Assembly (NCBI RefSeq): GCF_022605165.1
Contig: NC_063081.1
Span: 274,318-338,317, forward strand
Direction of reading: 5' to 3'
From: Purpureocillium takamizusanense
Taxonomy: Eukaryota; Ascomycota; Sordariomycetes; Hypocreales; Ophiocordycipitaceae
DNA length: 64,000 nt
Shown here: one piece after another, positions 31,874 through 43,188 of the stretch
Layout of the letters: each line of letters begins with the position of its first letter
Numbering within the stretch: the stretch's first letter is position 1
Position numbers and translations under genes: made by a program
The notes under the pieces: generated by a model
Told to the model about the DNA's origin: nothing
The model's input: the letters and a program-made list of their open reading frames with translations, nothing else
The model's database searches: none

Positions 31874-32884
31874 ATGGCATCCTTACGGATACCGACTCTA
31901 CGGCACCTCGCCTCTTGCCCCCTGCGCGTGGCCCGCCTCGCGACCCAGCGACGCTGGGCACAGGTGCATGACGTGCGCTTCCTCACCCAGCAGCCTCCCC
32001 AGGCCGTGCTCGACAAGTACCGCTCCAAGCTCGAGCAAAAGGCCAAGCAGGAGGGCCACGACGGCATCGACGGATTGAAGAGCGCGTATGCGGACAAGAT
32101 CCAGGCGCAGCGCAGGCAAGACGGCGTCGAATTCCCCGCGACAAACTACATACCGCAGGCTGGGGACACGCCCGTGACGCAACCGAACCGCGGCCCATTG
32201 CCATCCGACACGGCCTTTTCAGCCGATGCTACAGCTTCCGGAGCCCCAGCGGCTGCCAAAGTTCCGACGGCGGGCGCCGACAAGCCGGCAGTCAAGACGC
32301 TCGACGAGATACTCGACCTCGGAAAGGTCCGCGAGCTGCCCGAGAAGGAGCTGACGGCCATCTGGCGCCTTCGACACGCCAACGCGCCGCAAAACATTTG
32401 CGCCGTCATCCCCACGGCGACATACCAGGCCATGGAAGACGTCGCCCGCAAGTCGCCCCAGTTCGTCTTGCCTGTGCCTCACGAGAGCCAGGGCGCCGAG
32501 ATCCACTTCCTCCAATGGACCTTTGACGCGGCTTCCAAGACGAGCACCGTTCTCTTCACGCAGCTCGCCGAGTACAAGTCGAGAGGCGAGTTCGCGCAGC
32601 CGCACACTACCGTCACCCACCACCTCGACCTCGCGGGCGACAAGGGCCTGGTGCTGATGCAGGGCCAAGTCATGGACGGCCGGGGCATTCAGCCCGAGCA
32701 CGCCAAGTGGCTCGTCATGTGCCTCCAGAGGTTTTACGGCGGTTGGGAGGGGGGTGAAGGCGAGCTGACGGGCGACCGGAAGGAGAGGGCAGACGAGAGA
32801 AGGAAACTGCTTGAGTGGTTCGCCAATGGCGACTCCCGATTCAGCGTTGAGAAGCTACTGGAGGAGGCTGAGCGCATGGGCTAG
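31874..32884 (+). CDS. ATP11: F1-ATPase assembly chaperone Atp11, mitochondrial
   Basis: A single exon of 336 residues. The start at 31874 gives a textbook presequence (MASLRIPTLRHLASCPLRVA, then RLATQRRW); the frame is open further upstream, but that sequence is not conserved-looking. Conserved Atp11 blocks include TLDEILDLGKV, EKELTAIWRLRHA, FVLPVPHESQGAEIHFLQWT, TVTHHLDLAGDKGLVLMQGQ and KWLVMCLQRFYGG. Atp11 binds free F1-beta subunits in the matrix and prevents their aggregation during ATP synthase assembly. An Ala/Pro-rich insert sits at about residues 118-138. Confidence 0.96.
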   Translation: MASLRIPTLRHLASCPLRVARLATQRRWAQVHDVRFLTQQPPQAVLDKYRSKLEQKAKQEGHDGIDGLKSAYADKIQAQRRQDGVEFPATNYIPQAGDTPVTQPNRGPLPSDTAFSADATASGAPAAAKVPTAGADKPAVKTLDEILDLGKVRELPEKELTAIWRLRHANAPQNICAVIPTATYQAMEDVARKSPQFVLPVPHESQGAEIHFLQWTFDAASKTSTVLFTQLAEYKSRGEFAQPHTTVTHHLDLAGDKGLVLMQGQVMDGRGIQPEHAKWLVMCLQRFYGGWEGGEGELTGDRKERADERRKLLEWFANGDSRFSVEKLLEEAERMG

Positions 32885-32999
32885 ACATACAAGGCAGGGG
32901 TGGTGCATATACGATAAAAGGCATACACGGCGGCGCATCTTGTACTATAACGTAAATTATGTACAATCTACATCTAGCATGAGTCCCAAAGCGGCTCCC

Positions 33000-34935
33000 C
33001 TAGAGCCTGGCCCTTGGCCCTTCATCCTCTTTCCTGGCCTGATCCCTCAGCAGTCTTCGGAGGATCTTGCCGGCCTGCGACTTGGGCACCTCCTTGATGA
33101 AGCGCACGCCGCCACGCAGCTTCTTGGGCGGCGCGACGCGCTCGTTCAGCCAGGCGACAATGCCCTTGGCCAGCGCCTCGCTCTCCTCGACGCCCTGGCG
33201 CACGACAACGTAGGCGCGGGGGATCTCGGTGTGCTGCTCGTTGTCCCAGACGCCGACCACGCAGACGTCTGCGATGTCCTCTCGGCCGATGAGCTTGGCC
33301 TCGAGCTCGGCGGGCGGGACCTGGAAGCCCTCTGGATTTTTGTGCAGTCAGCCAACAGCGTCTCTTGCCCGGTGTTGGGGGGAAAGAAAGAAGGAAGGCA
33401 AGAAAGGGGGGATAAAAAAATGGCGTACTGTATTTGATGAGCTCCTTCATACGGTCGGTGATGTAGTAGTTGCCCTTGGGGCAGACGTAAAAGACGTCGC
33501 CCGTCTTGTACCAGCCGTCCTCGGTGAAGGTCTCCTTGTTCAGCTCGGGCTTGTTCCAGTAGCCCTGGAAGATGTTGGGGCCCTTGAGCAGCAGCTCACC
33601 AGACTTGTGTTAACATGGTATGATTAGCGCCCCTTGCTTCCCAGCAGCGTTTCCGAGTTTGGGTACCTGGCCATTGGGAACAGAACTCACCTCTCCGGAG
33701 GGGACCTCCTTGCCCTCCTCGTTGACAATCTTGGCCTCCATGTTGGGCAGCAGACGGCCGACAGAGCCCTGGAAGCGCCACCACTCGTCCTGCAGCTGGG
33801 TGTGGACCGAGGGGCTCGTCTCGGACAGGCCGTAGCCCTGCTTGACGCCGATCTTGAGGCGCTCCCACACGGCGACGACGAGGTCCCGGCTGAGGGGCGC
33901 GGCGGCCGAGTTGATCCAGCGGACGGAGGAGAGGTCGTACTGGCCGACGACGGGGGCCTTGCCGAGGGCGAGGACGATGGGGGGCGGGACGTAGAGGAAG
34001 GTGATGCTGTGGTCCTGGATGATGCGGCAGGCCTTTTGCAGGTCGAACTTGGGCATGATGACGCACTTGGCGCCGCTGAGGAGGGTGACGTTGAGGACGA
34101 CGCCGAGGCCGTAGATGTGGAAGAAGGGGAGGACGCCGATTTGTGCGTCGATGTCCCAGTTGAGCGTCCGGACGTCGAAGCGCCGCGACTGGTGCGAGTT
34201 GGCGACGACGTTGTGGTGCGACAGCATGACGCCCTTGGGGAGGCCCGTCGTTCCCTGAGGGTTGTGTTTGTGTCAGCGCGATGAAGTGTACGGCTAAACC
34301 CCCACCCCCCACCCCCCCCCCCCCTTTTCCCCCCAGGCGGTCCTGTGTTGCAATTCTCCGAAGAGAAGTCTGATCAGACAGAAACGGGGACACCTACCGA
34401 ACTATACACCAGGTACGCCAGGTCCTTCTTCGGGTCTATCGACGGCTTGGAAGGCTGCAGCCACGCGCCGCGGGCGTTGACGTCGGTCCAGTGCCTGTGA
34501 ATGCCCGTCTCATCGCGCCCATCACCCATGAGGATGATGCGGTCGCGCGGGATGCCGACCTTTGCGGCGGCATCGCAGGCGATCTTGAGGAAGGGCTTCT
34601 GGGTGACGATGGCCTTGGCGCGCGAGTCGTCGAGCTGGCGCGCAAACTCGTCGACGGTGTAGGTCGGGTTCGCGGGGCTGGCGATGCCGGCGGCCCAGTG
34701 CAGGCCGAGGTTGACGATGGGGGTGTCGATGCTGTTGGGGGAGAAGAAGGCGAGGACGTCGCCCCTTTGCCAGTTGTAGAGGTGCCGAAGGCCCTTGCCG
34801 AAGGCGATGGAGAGGGACTTGATGTCGGCGAAGGTGTAGGAGCGGTTGGTGTCGCAGTCGACGAGGAGTGCTGCGGCCGCCTTTGGGTCAATATCAAGGG
34901 CAAGCAGGAGTGAAGAAGGGGAGATGGGGAAAGGA

Positions 34936-34988
<53 letters not shown>

Positions 34989-35116
34989 AAAAGGAGAAGT
35001 GAGCGGGCGGGTTCCGTACTGTGATTGTAGGGATACTCCTTGGGCTGTTCCATGTACATGGTCCAGAGGTCGATGTTGGGGATGGCGACATCCGTCCACG
35101 CAGATGTGTGTACCAT
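33000..35116 (-). CDS. 4-coumarate-CoA-ligase-like AMP-forming acyl-CoA ligase, probably peroxisomal
   Basis: Five exons on the minus strand, 35020-35116, 34398-34870, 33691-34254, 33429-33603 and 33000-33331, give 546 residues in one frame. The adenylate-forming motifs are complete: YSSGTTGLPKGV spans the exon 2/3 junction at residues 187-198, and GYGLSETSP, GWYKTGD, KGFQVPPAELE and the C-terminal lysine motif SQAGKILRR follow. The enzyme makes an acyl- or aryl-adenylate and then the CoA thioester. The protein ends ARL, a peroxisome targeting signal type 1 variant. Substrate is unknown: fatty, phenylpropanoid or polyketide-linked acids are possible. The first intron (34871-35019) contains a 50-base homopolymer. 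A 'GELLLKGPN' exon uses an AAG acceptor. Confidence 0.88.
34938..34987. repeat. 50-bp poly(G)/poly(C) tract inside an intron
   Basis: Fifty consecutive G on the + strand, so C50 in the pre-mRNA of the ligase gene. It makes up a third of the 149-nt first intron. The exact length should be treated with caution because such runs are hard to sequence. Confidence 0.85.
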
Positions 35117-35541
35117 CTTTGCGACTCGACTTCAACGGTGCGGCTCGCGGTTGAACGAAACGCTCTAGGATTCCCGTTCCGCTTCTCAATGACGATTCGA
35201 GTATATGACTATGTGCCAATGTCTCTGACACAACGGCGACGGAAGTGGGTGGTCTCAACAACAGGGCAGACAGGCACGCAACAACGCTCGCAAGAAAGAG
35301 TAAAATCGTCGTATAGTCAAGGAGGGAGGACAAACATCAGGGGAGGAGGAGGAGTTGCGGCGGCCGGGCGAGCTGAAAAGGGCCGGCGAGCGGCATCGGA
35401 GATGCTTCGAAAACGAGCCTCGGGTTTCGCGAACGGGGCGGCGCCTGGCGCCTCTCAACAGGGTAGAGGTGCGCCCGCCAAGGTTTCATGGAAGATGGGC
35501 AGCATCGCGTGCGCACACGCCCGCCTTCGGGGTTAAGTCGC

Positions 35542-35561
35542 CACACACACACACACACACA

Positions 35562-35589
<28 letters not shown>
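35542..35589. repeat. Compound (CA)n(CT)n microsatellite
   Basis: About ten CA units followed directly by about fourteen CT units. Confidence 0.9.
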
Positions 35590-35594
<5 letters not shown>

Positions 35595-36404
35595 CGCGTC
35601 TACCATCGTCACTGGCGCGGGTGGAAGGGGAGGGAGGGAGGGAGGGGCCCCCATCTTTCTTTCGGTCTGGAGTGACGCAGCCAGCCCCAGCTTTCAAAGC
35701 TCATGGCCACAACGTAGGTACGCATCTAGTACTGCTGCTGCTGCTGCTGCTGATTACTACCGCATCATCTCACAAACTTCGCCGACCCGCGTCCCGCTGG
35801 CGGACCGAATCCCTGAAGCCAGCGGGCGGGATGATTGCGCATATCGACTCGAACCCCCAGACAATTTCCTGGGATAATACAGTAACTACCGTATTTCGTA
35901 TGTACATGCGTACATGCGCACCTACTAGTTAGGACGGAAGGAAAGTCTGTGCGCGCCACGTTTATTAACCGCCGGGGGGTTGCTTGCTTCGCGCCCTCGG
36001 TCCGTGGAGTCGGGTTTGGGTCACCGCCAGAAGTTGGACCTCGGCGCAGGGCGGGGGCAGACGGGGCAGACGGGGCAGACCAGGGCCAAAAAGGTAGGCG
36101 CTCAACTGTGGGGAGGGGGCACTACAGTCCGGCCAAGGCGGACCCGAGCCCGCGATTGCGGGGGATGGGCGGAATTGGGGGCGGCTAGTATGTACTAAGC
36201 TGCGAGGCAATCTTCAACCCGCTCCGCGGCCCTCGTTCAGTTACGTAGAAAAATCGGTGCCCGGGTCAACACAGAGGGGGTTGTCAGCTCCCTCAGGCCT
36301 CAGGCAGACATGTTCAGACCGCCAATTCCATCATTGCAGCGTCTCGCAGAGGAGTCACTCTTCTTGTTTTTTCGGAAAGCTTCTTACGGCAAAAGAATGC
36401 CTTC

Positions 36405-36405
<1 letters not shown>

Positions 36406-36433
<28 letters not shown>
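36406..36433. repeat. (CA)14 microsatellite
   Basis: An uninterrupted dinucleotide run in non-coding DNA. Confidence 0.9.
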
Positions 36434-36435
<2 letters not shown>

Positions 36436-36821
36436 GCCACCCAACTTGACTCCGCGGTATTAACTTTCGTCAACATTTAATGGGGCCATCTACATCATGG
36501 AGGGTAGGGGGGTGTTGCAACGCCGCAGCGAGGCAGAGTCAGGCATGGCAGGGCCCTCGATTGGCATCATTCGACGCGCAGCAATGATTGCAGAGCACCA
36601 CCGTCCGTCCAGCCGCCCGCGTCTCCGTAAGTTACAGCCGGCACGGGCGGGCCCCGGGGGGCAGGTGGAGAAGGAAGCTGCTGGGGTGCAGCAGCAGTTC
36701 GCGGTTGAAGTGCCGACGACTTCCCAATCCGGCCGTCTCGACCGCCCGGGTGCGTGCCGACTCCACTGCCGAGCCGCGGTCTTGATACGTAGTAAAAGTC
36801 CTTTGCTGCAAGGCCATGCTC

Positions 36822-36847
36822 TTTTTTTTTTTTTTTTTTTTTTTTTT
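36822..36847. repeat. Poly(T) run of 26
   Basis: A homopolymer in non-coding DNA. Confidence 0.85.
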
Positions 36848-37252
36848 GTTTCTTCGATATACCCGTGCTGCCACGCGGCTGTCCCGTTGCCAATGAGTCG
36901 TGATACTGTCGCGGGTGGCTAACCTACACTTACACCCGTGCCGTGCGTACACGAGTCGCATTATTTGCTTACAGTCCTCCATGTTTACTTTTCATGACTC
37001 TACCCTGGCTCATGCGATGGAGCCAAGGTCCCTCCTTTAAGCGTACTGCGTACGTATTTTGACCCGAGTCTGATGACGCAGATGCCACGACCATTTGAGG
37101 CCTGGCCCAAGGCGACCGTTGTATGTGCCGAGGCATTGGTTAATACATAACAGCCAATGCTACAAGTCTGTGCAATGCTTCCATTGATCACCGCGCCGGC
37201 AGAAAAGTAGCTAATAATCGACAATCGGATACCAGTGCTCAAGCAGACCGGT

Positions 37253-38699
37253 TCACAGCGACGCCTGCTCCCTGTAGTGCCAGGCAGGGACCTTGTACAG
37301 GGGAATCTTCTTCCTCATCGTGTCCAGCACCTCGTCTCGCGTGAACGGCGACAGGTTCGGAACATCTCTCGGCTCGGCCTTGACGCCCTTGGCATGCACG
37401 AAGAAGGCGCTCGACGGCGTCTTCTCGCGTTTGCCAAACGAGACAATCGCCTTGGCCCAGTCGTCGATGCACTTGCGCGTCTGCGGCGCCTGGCGGAAGA
37501 TCAAGGGAAACGTGTGAGGCATCCCCTGGTACTCGTAAAAGGTGACCGGCACGCCCTGGCTGTGCGCCCTCTGGGCCAGGAACGCGACCGCGTCGACGCA
37601 CTGCTCTTCGCCCGACGCTATCCACATCGGGCAGGACCCGGACCAGTCGTCTACCGCGGCGGGACTGACCAGCGGGTGCATGAACATTTCGTGGTGGCAG
37701 TAGAGGTTCACGCGGGGCGGGTTGGCCGGCCACGCCGCGCAGGTCGGGAACTCCTTCCTGAGGTACGGGAGGTCCTCGACGGGGGGGAACTGGTATATGT
37801 CGTTGAGCGGGTTTCTGTCGTGCGACGGCAGCGAGTTGCTCAGGTCCCCATGCAGGCTGAGCAGGGCTATCCCGGCGGGAACCTCGATCATGACCTCTTG
37901 GCCGTGGAAGTCGGCAGCCGCGTTGCGCCTGTTTAGCCGGAGGATGACTTGGAGTAGCGACAGGGCGAGAGCGGCGCCCGAGCTGTCTCCGGCGATGACG
38001 ATGGAGGACGCCGGCACGGGGTCGTGGGGCGACCCGGGGGGCGCCGCCAGGAGCGTCAAGTACGCCTGGAACACATCGACGAGGGCCGCGGGGAAGGGAT
38101 TCTGCGGCGCCAAACGCTGGTGGACCATCAAGATCTTTGAGCCAGTTTTCTGAGCGAGCTGGCCCACCAGCCTGCGATATCCGGGCGGCGCGTTGAAGCT
38201 GCAGCCAACGGGGCCATTGTTAGCACCCCATACGAGTCCCAGAGTGGAAGGGGGGGGGGGGGGATTCAATCGTCACTGACGAGCCTAGTCCTCCAAAAAT
38301 GTACAGCACCGTGAGTGGACTCGTCGTCTCCGCCTCGAGCCTCCTAAACTTGTCCATCTCGTCCAGCTGCGGCTCCGGCGCGTTCTTGTCCACGCCTGCA
38401 CGGGCTCCCACCCACTCGAAACGGAGCGCCTCGGCGGCGTCCGGCCGTTGGTACGGCACGTTGCCATCGTTTGCCTCGTCGACGAGACCGAGAACCAAGT
38501 CCCGCGCGTCGTTGTTGTTGCTGTTCTCCCTTGCTTTGGGCACGGCAAACTTGCTGACCCAGATGGGGCCCGTGACGGGGCGGTCCTTTGTCGTTGCGGC
38601 CTGCGTCGCCGAGATCGAGACGGTGAGGACGCTGTCGAGATACGCTGTCCTGGCCATCTTGTTTGCGACGAGGAGCTGCTGGGGGTCTTCGAAATCCAT
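37253..38699 (-). CDS. Alpha/beta-hydrolase of the hormone-sensitive-lipase type (esterase)
   Basis: Exons 38281-38699 and 37253-38198 on the minus strand, joined across an 82-nt intron that contains a C-run (about 38251-38263), give 454 residues. The oxyanion region reads VLYIFGG at the end of exon 1, and MVHQRLAPQNPFPAAL follows. The nucleophile elbow GDSSG centres on Ser212. A probable acid, Asp342 (GEEQCVD), and the catalytic His368 (GMPHTF) complete the triad. This is the alpha/beta-hydrolase-3 (HSL) group acting on short esters, sterol acetates or secondary metabolites. No signal peptide is seen, so it is likely intracellular. The HGGG motif is degenerate (IFGGLGS). The donor (gtcagt) is weaker than average, so the first junction could shift slightly. 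Confidence 0.8.
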
Positions 38700-41600
38700 C
38701 GCGGCGGCGGCTCAAGTCACGAGGACTTAATCTTATTACGTACTTTGTACTGTCAGGAGGACTAGCCAGTTGTGGGGTTAGAGAGGGAAGTGATGATTGT
38801 GTCAAATGATCCATCTCTCGAGACACTATTGCGCGCTCGCTCGCATTATGTACGGTGTTGAGTTTCCCAGATTCCAAATTACCTCGGCATCATTATCCGT
38901 CGTCCAAAATGCTCCTCCTCCTCCTCCTCCTCAGGATACGGAAGCTACACACGGCTCTTCGCAAGAGGCCAGCACAAACCCAAGCCGTCGTCGGGATTCC
39001 CGTAGCTTATTACGCCTACATTGTCCCAGTTGCCGGATTGAGTCGTGGTCAGCACGGACATTGGGGGCGACAGCCGGGCCTCCTCGTTCTACGTACCTGG
39101 TGGGGCGCCTGGCTTCACTCTGGCAAGTTCTAAGGAATTGCTGTTCGTAGTGAGCAGGAACATAGGGGAGGAACAGGGTCTGGTATACCCAAGATCTCCG
39201 GGGCGGTCGTGGATGATGACCAGCTCTCACCAGGCGACAATCTGTATTTTGTTTCCATACAAACTCATCATTGGAGCGGAATAGTCTGTGCTCTTTCAGG
39301 ACGTCCTTGTAGCAGGCAGTGCACGGTGCCGACGAAGCGCAGCCGTTGTTCCCAAGCGACGAAGAGGAAGACTTGCGAAAAGTCCGGAGCTATTAAGAGA
39401 CGTCCGGGCATTGAAGCCGGCAGTGTCTTGCCTGCCTGGAACATGTCTCTAGCGCTGACACGCAAAGCCTGGGCCTTTAGCTGGATCGACTCCCAGATCT
39501 GGGGCGGGTGTAAGCCAACGGTCTGGTCGCAACGAACTAGCCTGCGAGGCTCCGAGAAGCGCAAAGGTCCAGTCAACATCAGTTTAAGCCAGTTACACTT
39601 TGGCAAATACCGTAGGCTTGTTTTGTGAATCAAAACACTCAGCTCGTCTAAGAGGCCGTCTATAGAACAGTGTGCCAAGTGTCGCTTGTCGCGTTTGCGA
39701 TAAGATGCTGCCCGCCCAGGCTGGTGGTCCAGTTCGGTGCGCTTGTTAGTGGGCTCAGGTAGTTACTGTACAGACAGACTTTTGTCCCCCTACTGTACCA
39801 TCCCCACGGCGGCTGATGCGATGTGGAATCATGCGGCAACAAGGCCACGCGTATTCATAGCCAAGATCGTGCTGTTCTCTGATGATCGACTCCGTCGGAC
39901 TTTGACTTGAAGTCCTGAACATCCGGCGGGCTTTATCTCGTCGTTTTCCTGAGGAATCATTCGTCCGTCCGTCCGTTCAAGAGCGTCGGCCCTGACGCTC
40001 CGCGCTGCGGAAAGTCCGGTCCACGAGCTACTCAAGTATTGCAGTTGCATGGTTCAAAGCTGGCCATCGCATGTTGCATTTCAAAATTATTGCAATGGCG
40101 ATACCGGTATCTATTATTACCGACCTCTTACACCGACTGACCTCTGCTGATGTGCTCCCCTCTTGTCGTTGGGGCATTTGGCTTCAAGCACAAGGCGCTG
40201 CTCAACGCTTATTGTGTCTATCATGCCGTTTGAGACTGTGTGAGGTAGCATCTATGTACGCACTGACTATAGTACGCACCGTTAGTATGGGCATGTTTTG
40301 CACGGACTGACATGATAAGCGAGTGAACCTGTGCAGCTTGGCGGCGAATCGGCGGCATTTTCCCCGCCATCGATCTGGATCTCGCGCGCCCCAGGTCCAG
40401 TGAGACCAGGGCTCGCTCGGCGGCCGTGCGCGCCGCAGTTGCGTTTACTGCGGCCGGTCGACGCTGTTTTGTACCCCACCAGTCAGTCGAAAACACGCCG
40501 AGGAATCGAAATCGACAGTCGTCATGCCGTGAGGATTCTGCTTCGTACTTCGGGGGCGGGATGTGCTGTATACTATACGAAGTAGTGTATCGCGCGGTAG
40601 TTCGTACTGCACATTCAGTGGACAATGCAAGCGACGCTTTGGCGGCCCTCAAGGAGGCTTGAAGTTGCATCCAATGTCTCCATGCAGCGAGGCCTGCGCA
40701 AAGAGCCGAGAGGAGACGTCGAATGCATGACAACGGGGTGGAAGATATCAATTTTTTTGATAGTGAAGATTGAAATAGGTCCCGTGACTTGGGGGCGTAC
40801 GGCAGACTAGCGATGCAGGATCAGCAGGGTCGTACCTTCCCACTTGATGTCAACGTTCCGCGAAGTTACCGGTGACCACAATCAAGCACCGACCTGGGCT
40901 TCGACATTTCGCCTCTTCTGCACAAACGCCATGGCCCCAGAGGTCGCACGATGCTACAACATTCGGCCTGCAGGCAAGCCGGAGTAAGGTATCAAGAGAG
41001 ACAACCGCCTTGGGGCGACATCGAGTAAGACTCACTCGAACGCATGAGCGGATCCCGCGTATTGCGTTGACGTGCCTGCCTCCCGTGCTCGCCGTCGCGG
41101 CCTCGGCAACGGATAAGAACCCAACTCTGCGATCCTTTCCGGACCCTACACTACCCTGGCGCGCGACCGGCCTTTGCCTGAGAGAGACCGATTCTCGATG
41201 CTGCTGAGCGTCTCACGTGTTGGGAGCACCTGGTGCCGTGTTGGACAATACATCAGCAGAGTGTGCAAAGATGACGGTCCGCCTGGCAGATATGCGCAGA
41301 ACCCCGCGTCAACTGATCTCTCACTTGTTTCACGGACGCTGCGCATGCATGTGGACGGCATCACGGCAACGCAAGACGTCGTCAAGCACCAGCCTAGGTA
41401 CCTCGTCCCATGTCACATTCGCTTACCGAACCCCTAGCAGCAGGTGACGGCGGTCCAAAACACCAGCCGGCGGGGTCCGACTGCCGATCTTGCAGATCTG
41501 GCCAGATGCCATGCGGCCACATGCGCGCTATCATTGGCCCTGAGCCGCAGATTTCAGGAACCTTTTCCTTCGCAGGGCCCTCTGTCAGGAGTCGGGAGTC

Positions 41601-42217
41601 GATGCGCCACGAGCGACCCCGAGCCCCCTGGTTGGATCTGTCCATCGTTTCCCCTTCCATGACGCTGCAGCCGCTCCTAGCTATCGGTCGAATCGTCTTC
41701 AACAATGCCATGGTGTGCTATTTCGAGTCACCGAGAGCAAACCAGCCCCCTCTTCAGCTGCGACGCTCGCTTTTAGCTGCCACCTACCGCTTTGGTACAA
41801 TGCTCCTTGGATGGCGCCGGGACGCCCCGACCAATGGCCGCCGCGGTGGTGCCTCGTTGGGGATCCTGCGAAAGCCGCAACGCCAGATGAGGCGAGCTGT
41901 CCGCCTGTCTTACTCCGGTGATCGTCGCCCGAGGCTGTCCCTAACGGCGGGATTCGTCCGTGATTGATTGATCAATCGACTACCTGTTCCCTTCGTACCG
42001 CACGGAGTCCGCCTATTGGTGCACGCGCGTATTGATGTTGGTGTTGGCGCTGGTGACCCGTCCGGTCGCCGCCGCCGCCGATGATAAATAGAGTCGAGCC
42101 GCACCGCACACCGACCTGCCGAGCCTGGCGCGCTATGCTTTCTCCAGTACTGCTCTGCTCTTCCTTTCTTGTTGTATACAAACGCCGAGCGTAAGACACA
42201 GACAAAAAGGTCCAGCC
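38700..42217. other. 3.5 kb region without recognisable genes
   Basis: Several open frames of 60-185 codons occur on both strands, but none shows motifs, signal peptide plus stop context, or splice logic. A minus-strand frame at about 39268-39678 (136 codons) has the most protein-like composition and could be a decayed exon. The final 150 bp form the RNase T2 promoter and leader. Confidence 0.45.
42082..42089 (+). promoter_or_regulatory. Candidate TATA-like element of the RNase T2 gene
   Basis: GATAAATA lies about 130 bp before the start codon. The match to TATAAA is imperfect. Confidence 0.25.
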
Positions 42218-43188
42218 ATGGCCTCGATTCTTCGCACGCTTGTCCCCCTGGTGGCGCTGCTGCCCACCAGCACCCTCGCCGACTCCAAGAGCTGCCCGGG
42301 CAACCTCCCGCTGTCGTGCCACAACAATACGGTCGTCGAAGACACATGCTGCTTCATTCCAGCGGGTCAGCTGCTGCAGACGCAGTTTTGGGATACGCAA
42401 CCCGCGACCGGGCCGGCTGGTACGTTTACCGACTTCTGGGCGGGAACCAGAGCCCTTGCAGTGCGCGCACTTATACGGGCCCGCCGCATTCAAGCACCCG
42501 TAGCTGGAGAGAAAGATGGAGTGAGACGAGTATAAGAAAAGAAAAAGGCTAATAATGTGCTTCTTCCTCTCTCGCAGACTCATGGACCATCCACGGCCTC
42601 TGGCCCGACAACTGCGACGGCTCGTACCCCAAGCAGTGCGACAGCTCGCGCGCCTACACCAACATCAGCGACATCCTGACGGCCAACGGCGCGGGCGCGA
42701 CCCTGGAGTACATGCAAAAGTTCTGGAAGGACTACAAGGGCGACGACGAGTCCTTTTGGCAGCACGAATGGGGCAAGCACGGGACGTGCATCAGCACGCT
42801 GGCGCCGTCGTGCTACCAAGGGTACAAGCCGACCGAGGAGGCGGCGGCCTACTTCTCGCGCACCGTCGAGCTCTTCAAGGCGCTGCCGACGTACCAGTGG
42901 CTCGCCGAAGCGGGCATCACGCCGTCGGCCAGCAAGACGTACGCGCTCGACGACATCCAGGGGGCGCTGCGGGCCAAGCATGGCGCGCCGGTGACGCTGG
43001 GCTGCAAGGGCAAGGTGCTCAACGAGGTGTGGTATCACTACAACGTCCAGGGCTCGCTGCAGGGCGGCAAGTTTGTCGCCGCGGAGCCCGACGGCGCCAA
43101 GGGCAAGTGCCCGAGCAAGGTGCAGTACAAGGTCAAGAGCGGTGGCGGCAACGGGACGTCGCATCGCGGTCACAGCTTCGCGGCTTAA
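42218..43188 (+). CDS. Secreted ribonuclease T2
   Basis: Exons 42218-42419 and 42578-43188 (donor gtacgt, acceptor CAG) give 270 residues. The signal peptide is MASILRTLVPLVALLPTSTL followed by ADS. Both active-site blocks are intact: CAS I WTIHGLWPDNCDGSY (His73) starts two codons after the exon junction, and CAS II HEWGKHGTC carries His130, Glu131 and His135. The many Cys residues fit the disulfide pattern of fungal T2 enzymes, which cleave single-stranded RNA through 2',3'-cyclic phosphates. The C-terminus is short and Gly/Ser-rich, without the extra C-terminal domain of some yeast and basidiomycete homologues. It is probably exported for nutrient scavenging or retained in the vacuole. Confidence 0.95.

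Larger units (their letters stand above)
35117..37252. other. 2.1 kb intergenic region rich in microsatellites, no gene recognised
   Basis: No open frame here shows family motifs. It holds a (CA)n(CT)n compound repeat at 35542-35589, a CTG run near 35727-35750, a (CA)14 tract at 36406-36433 and a T26 run at 36822-36847. Confidence 0.5.

Noticed and set aside
33000..38699. Ligase plus esterase as a secondary-metabolite cluster
   Set aside because: They are separated by 2 kb, and no polyketide synthase, NRPS, P450 or methyltransferase is nearby; neighbours are housekeeping genes.
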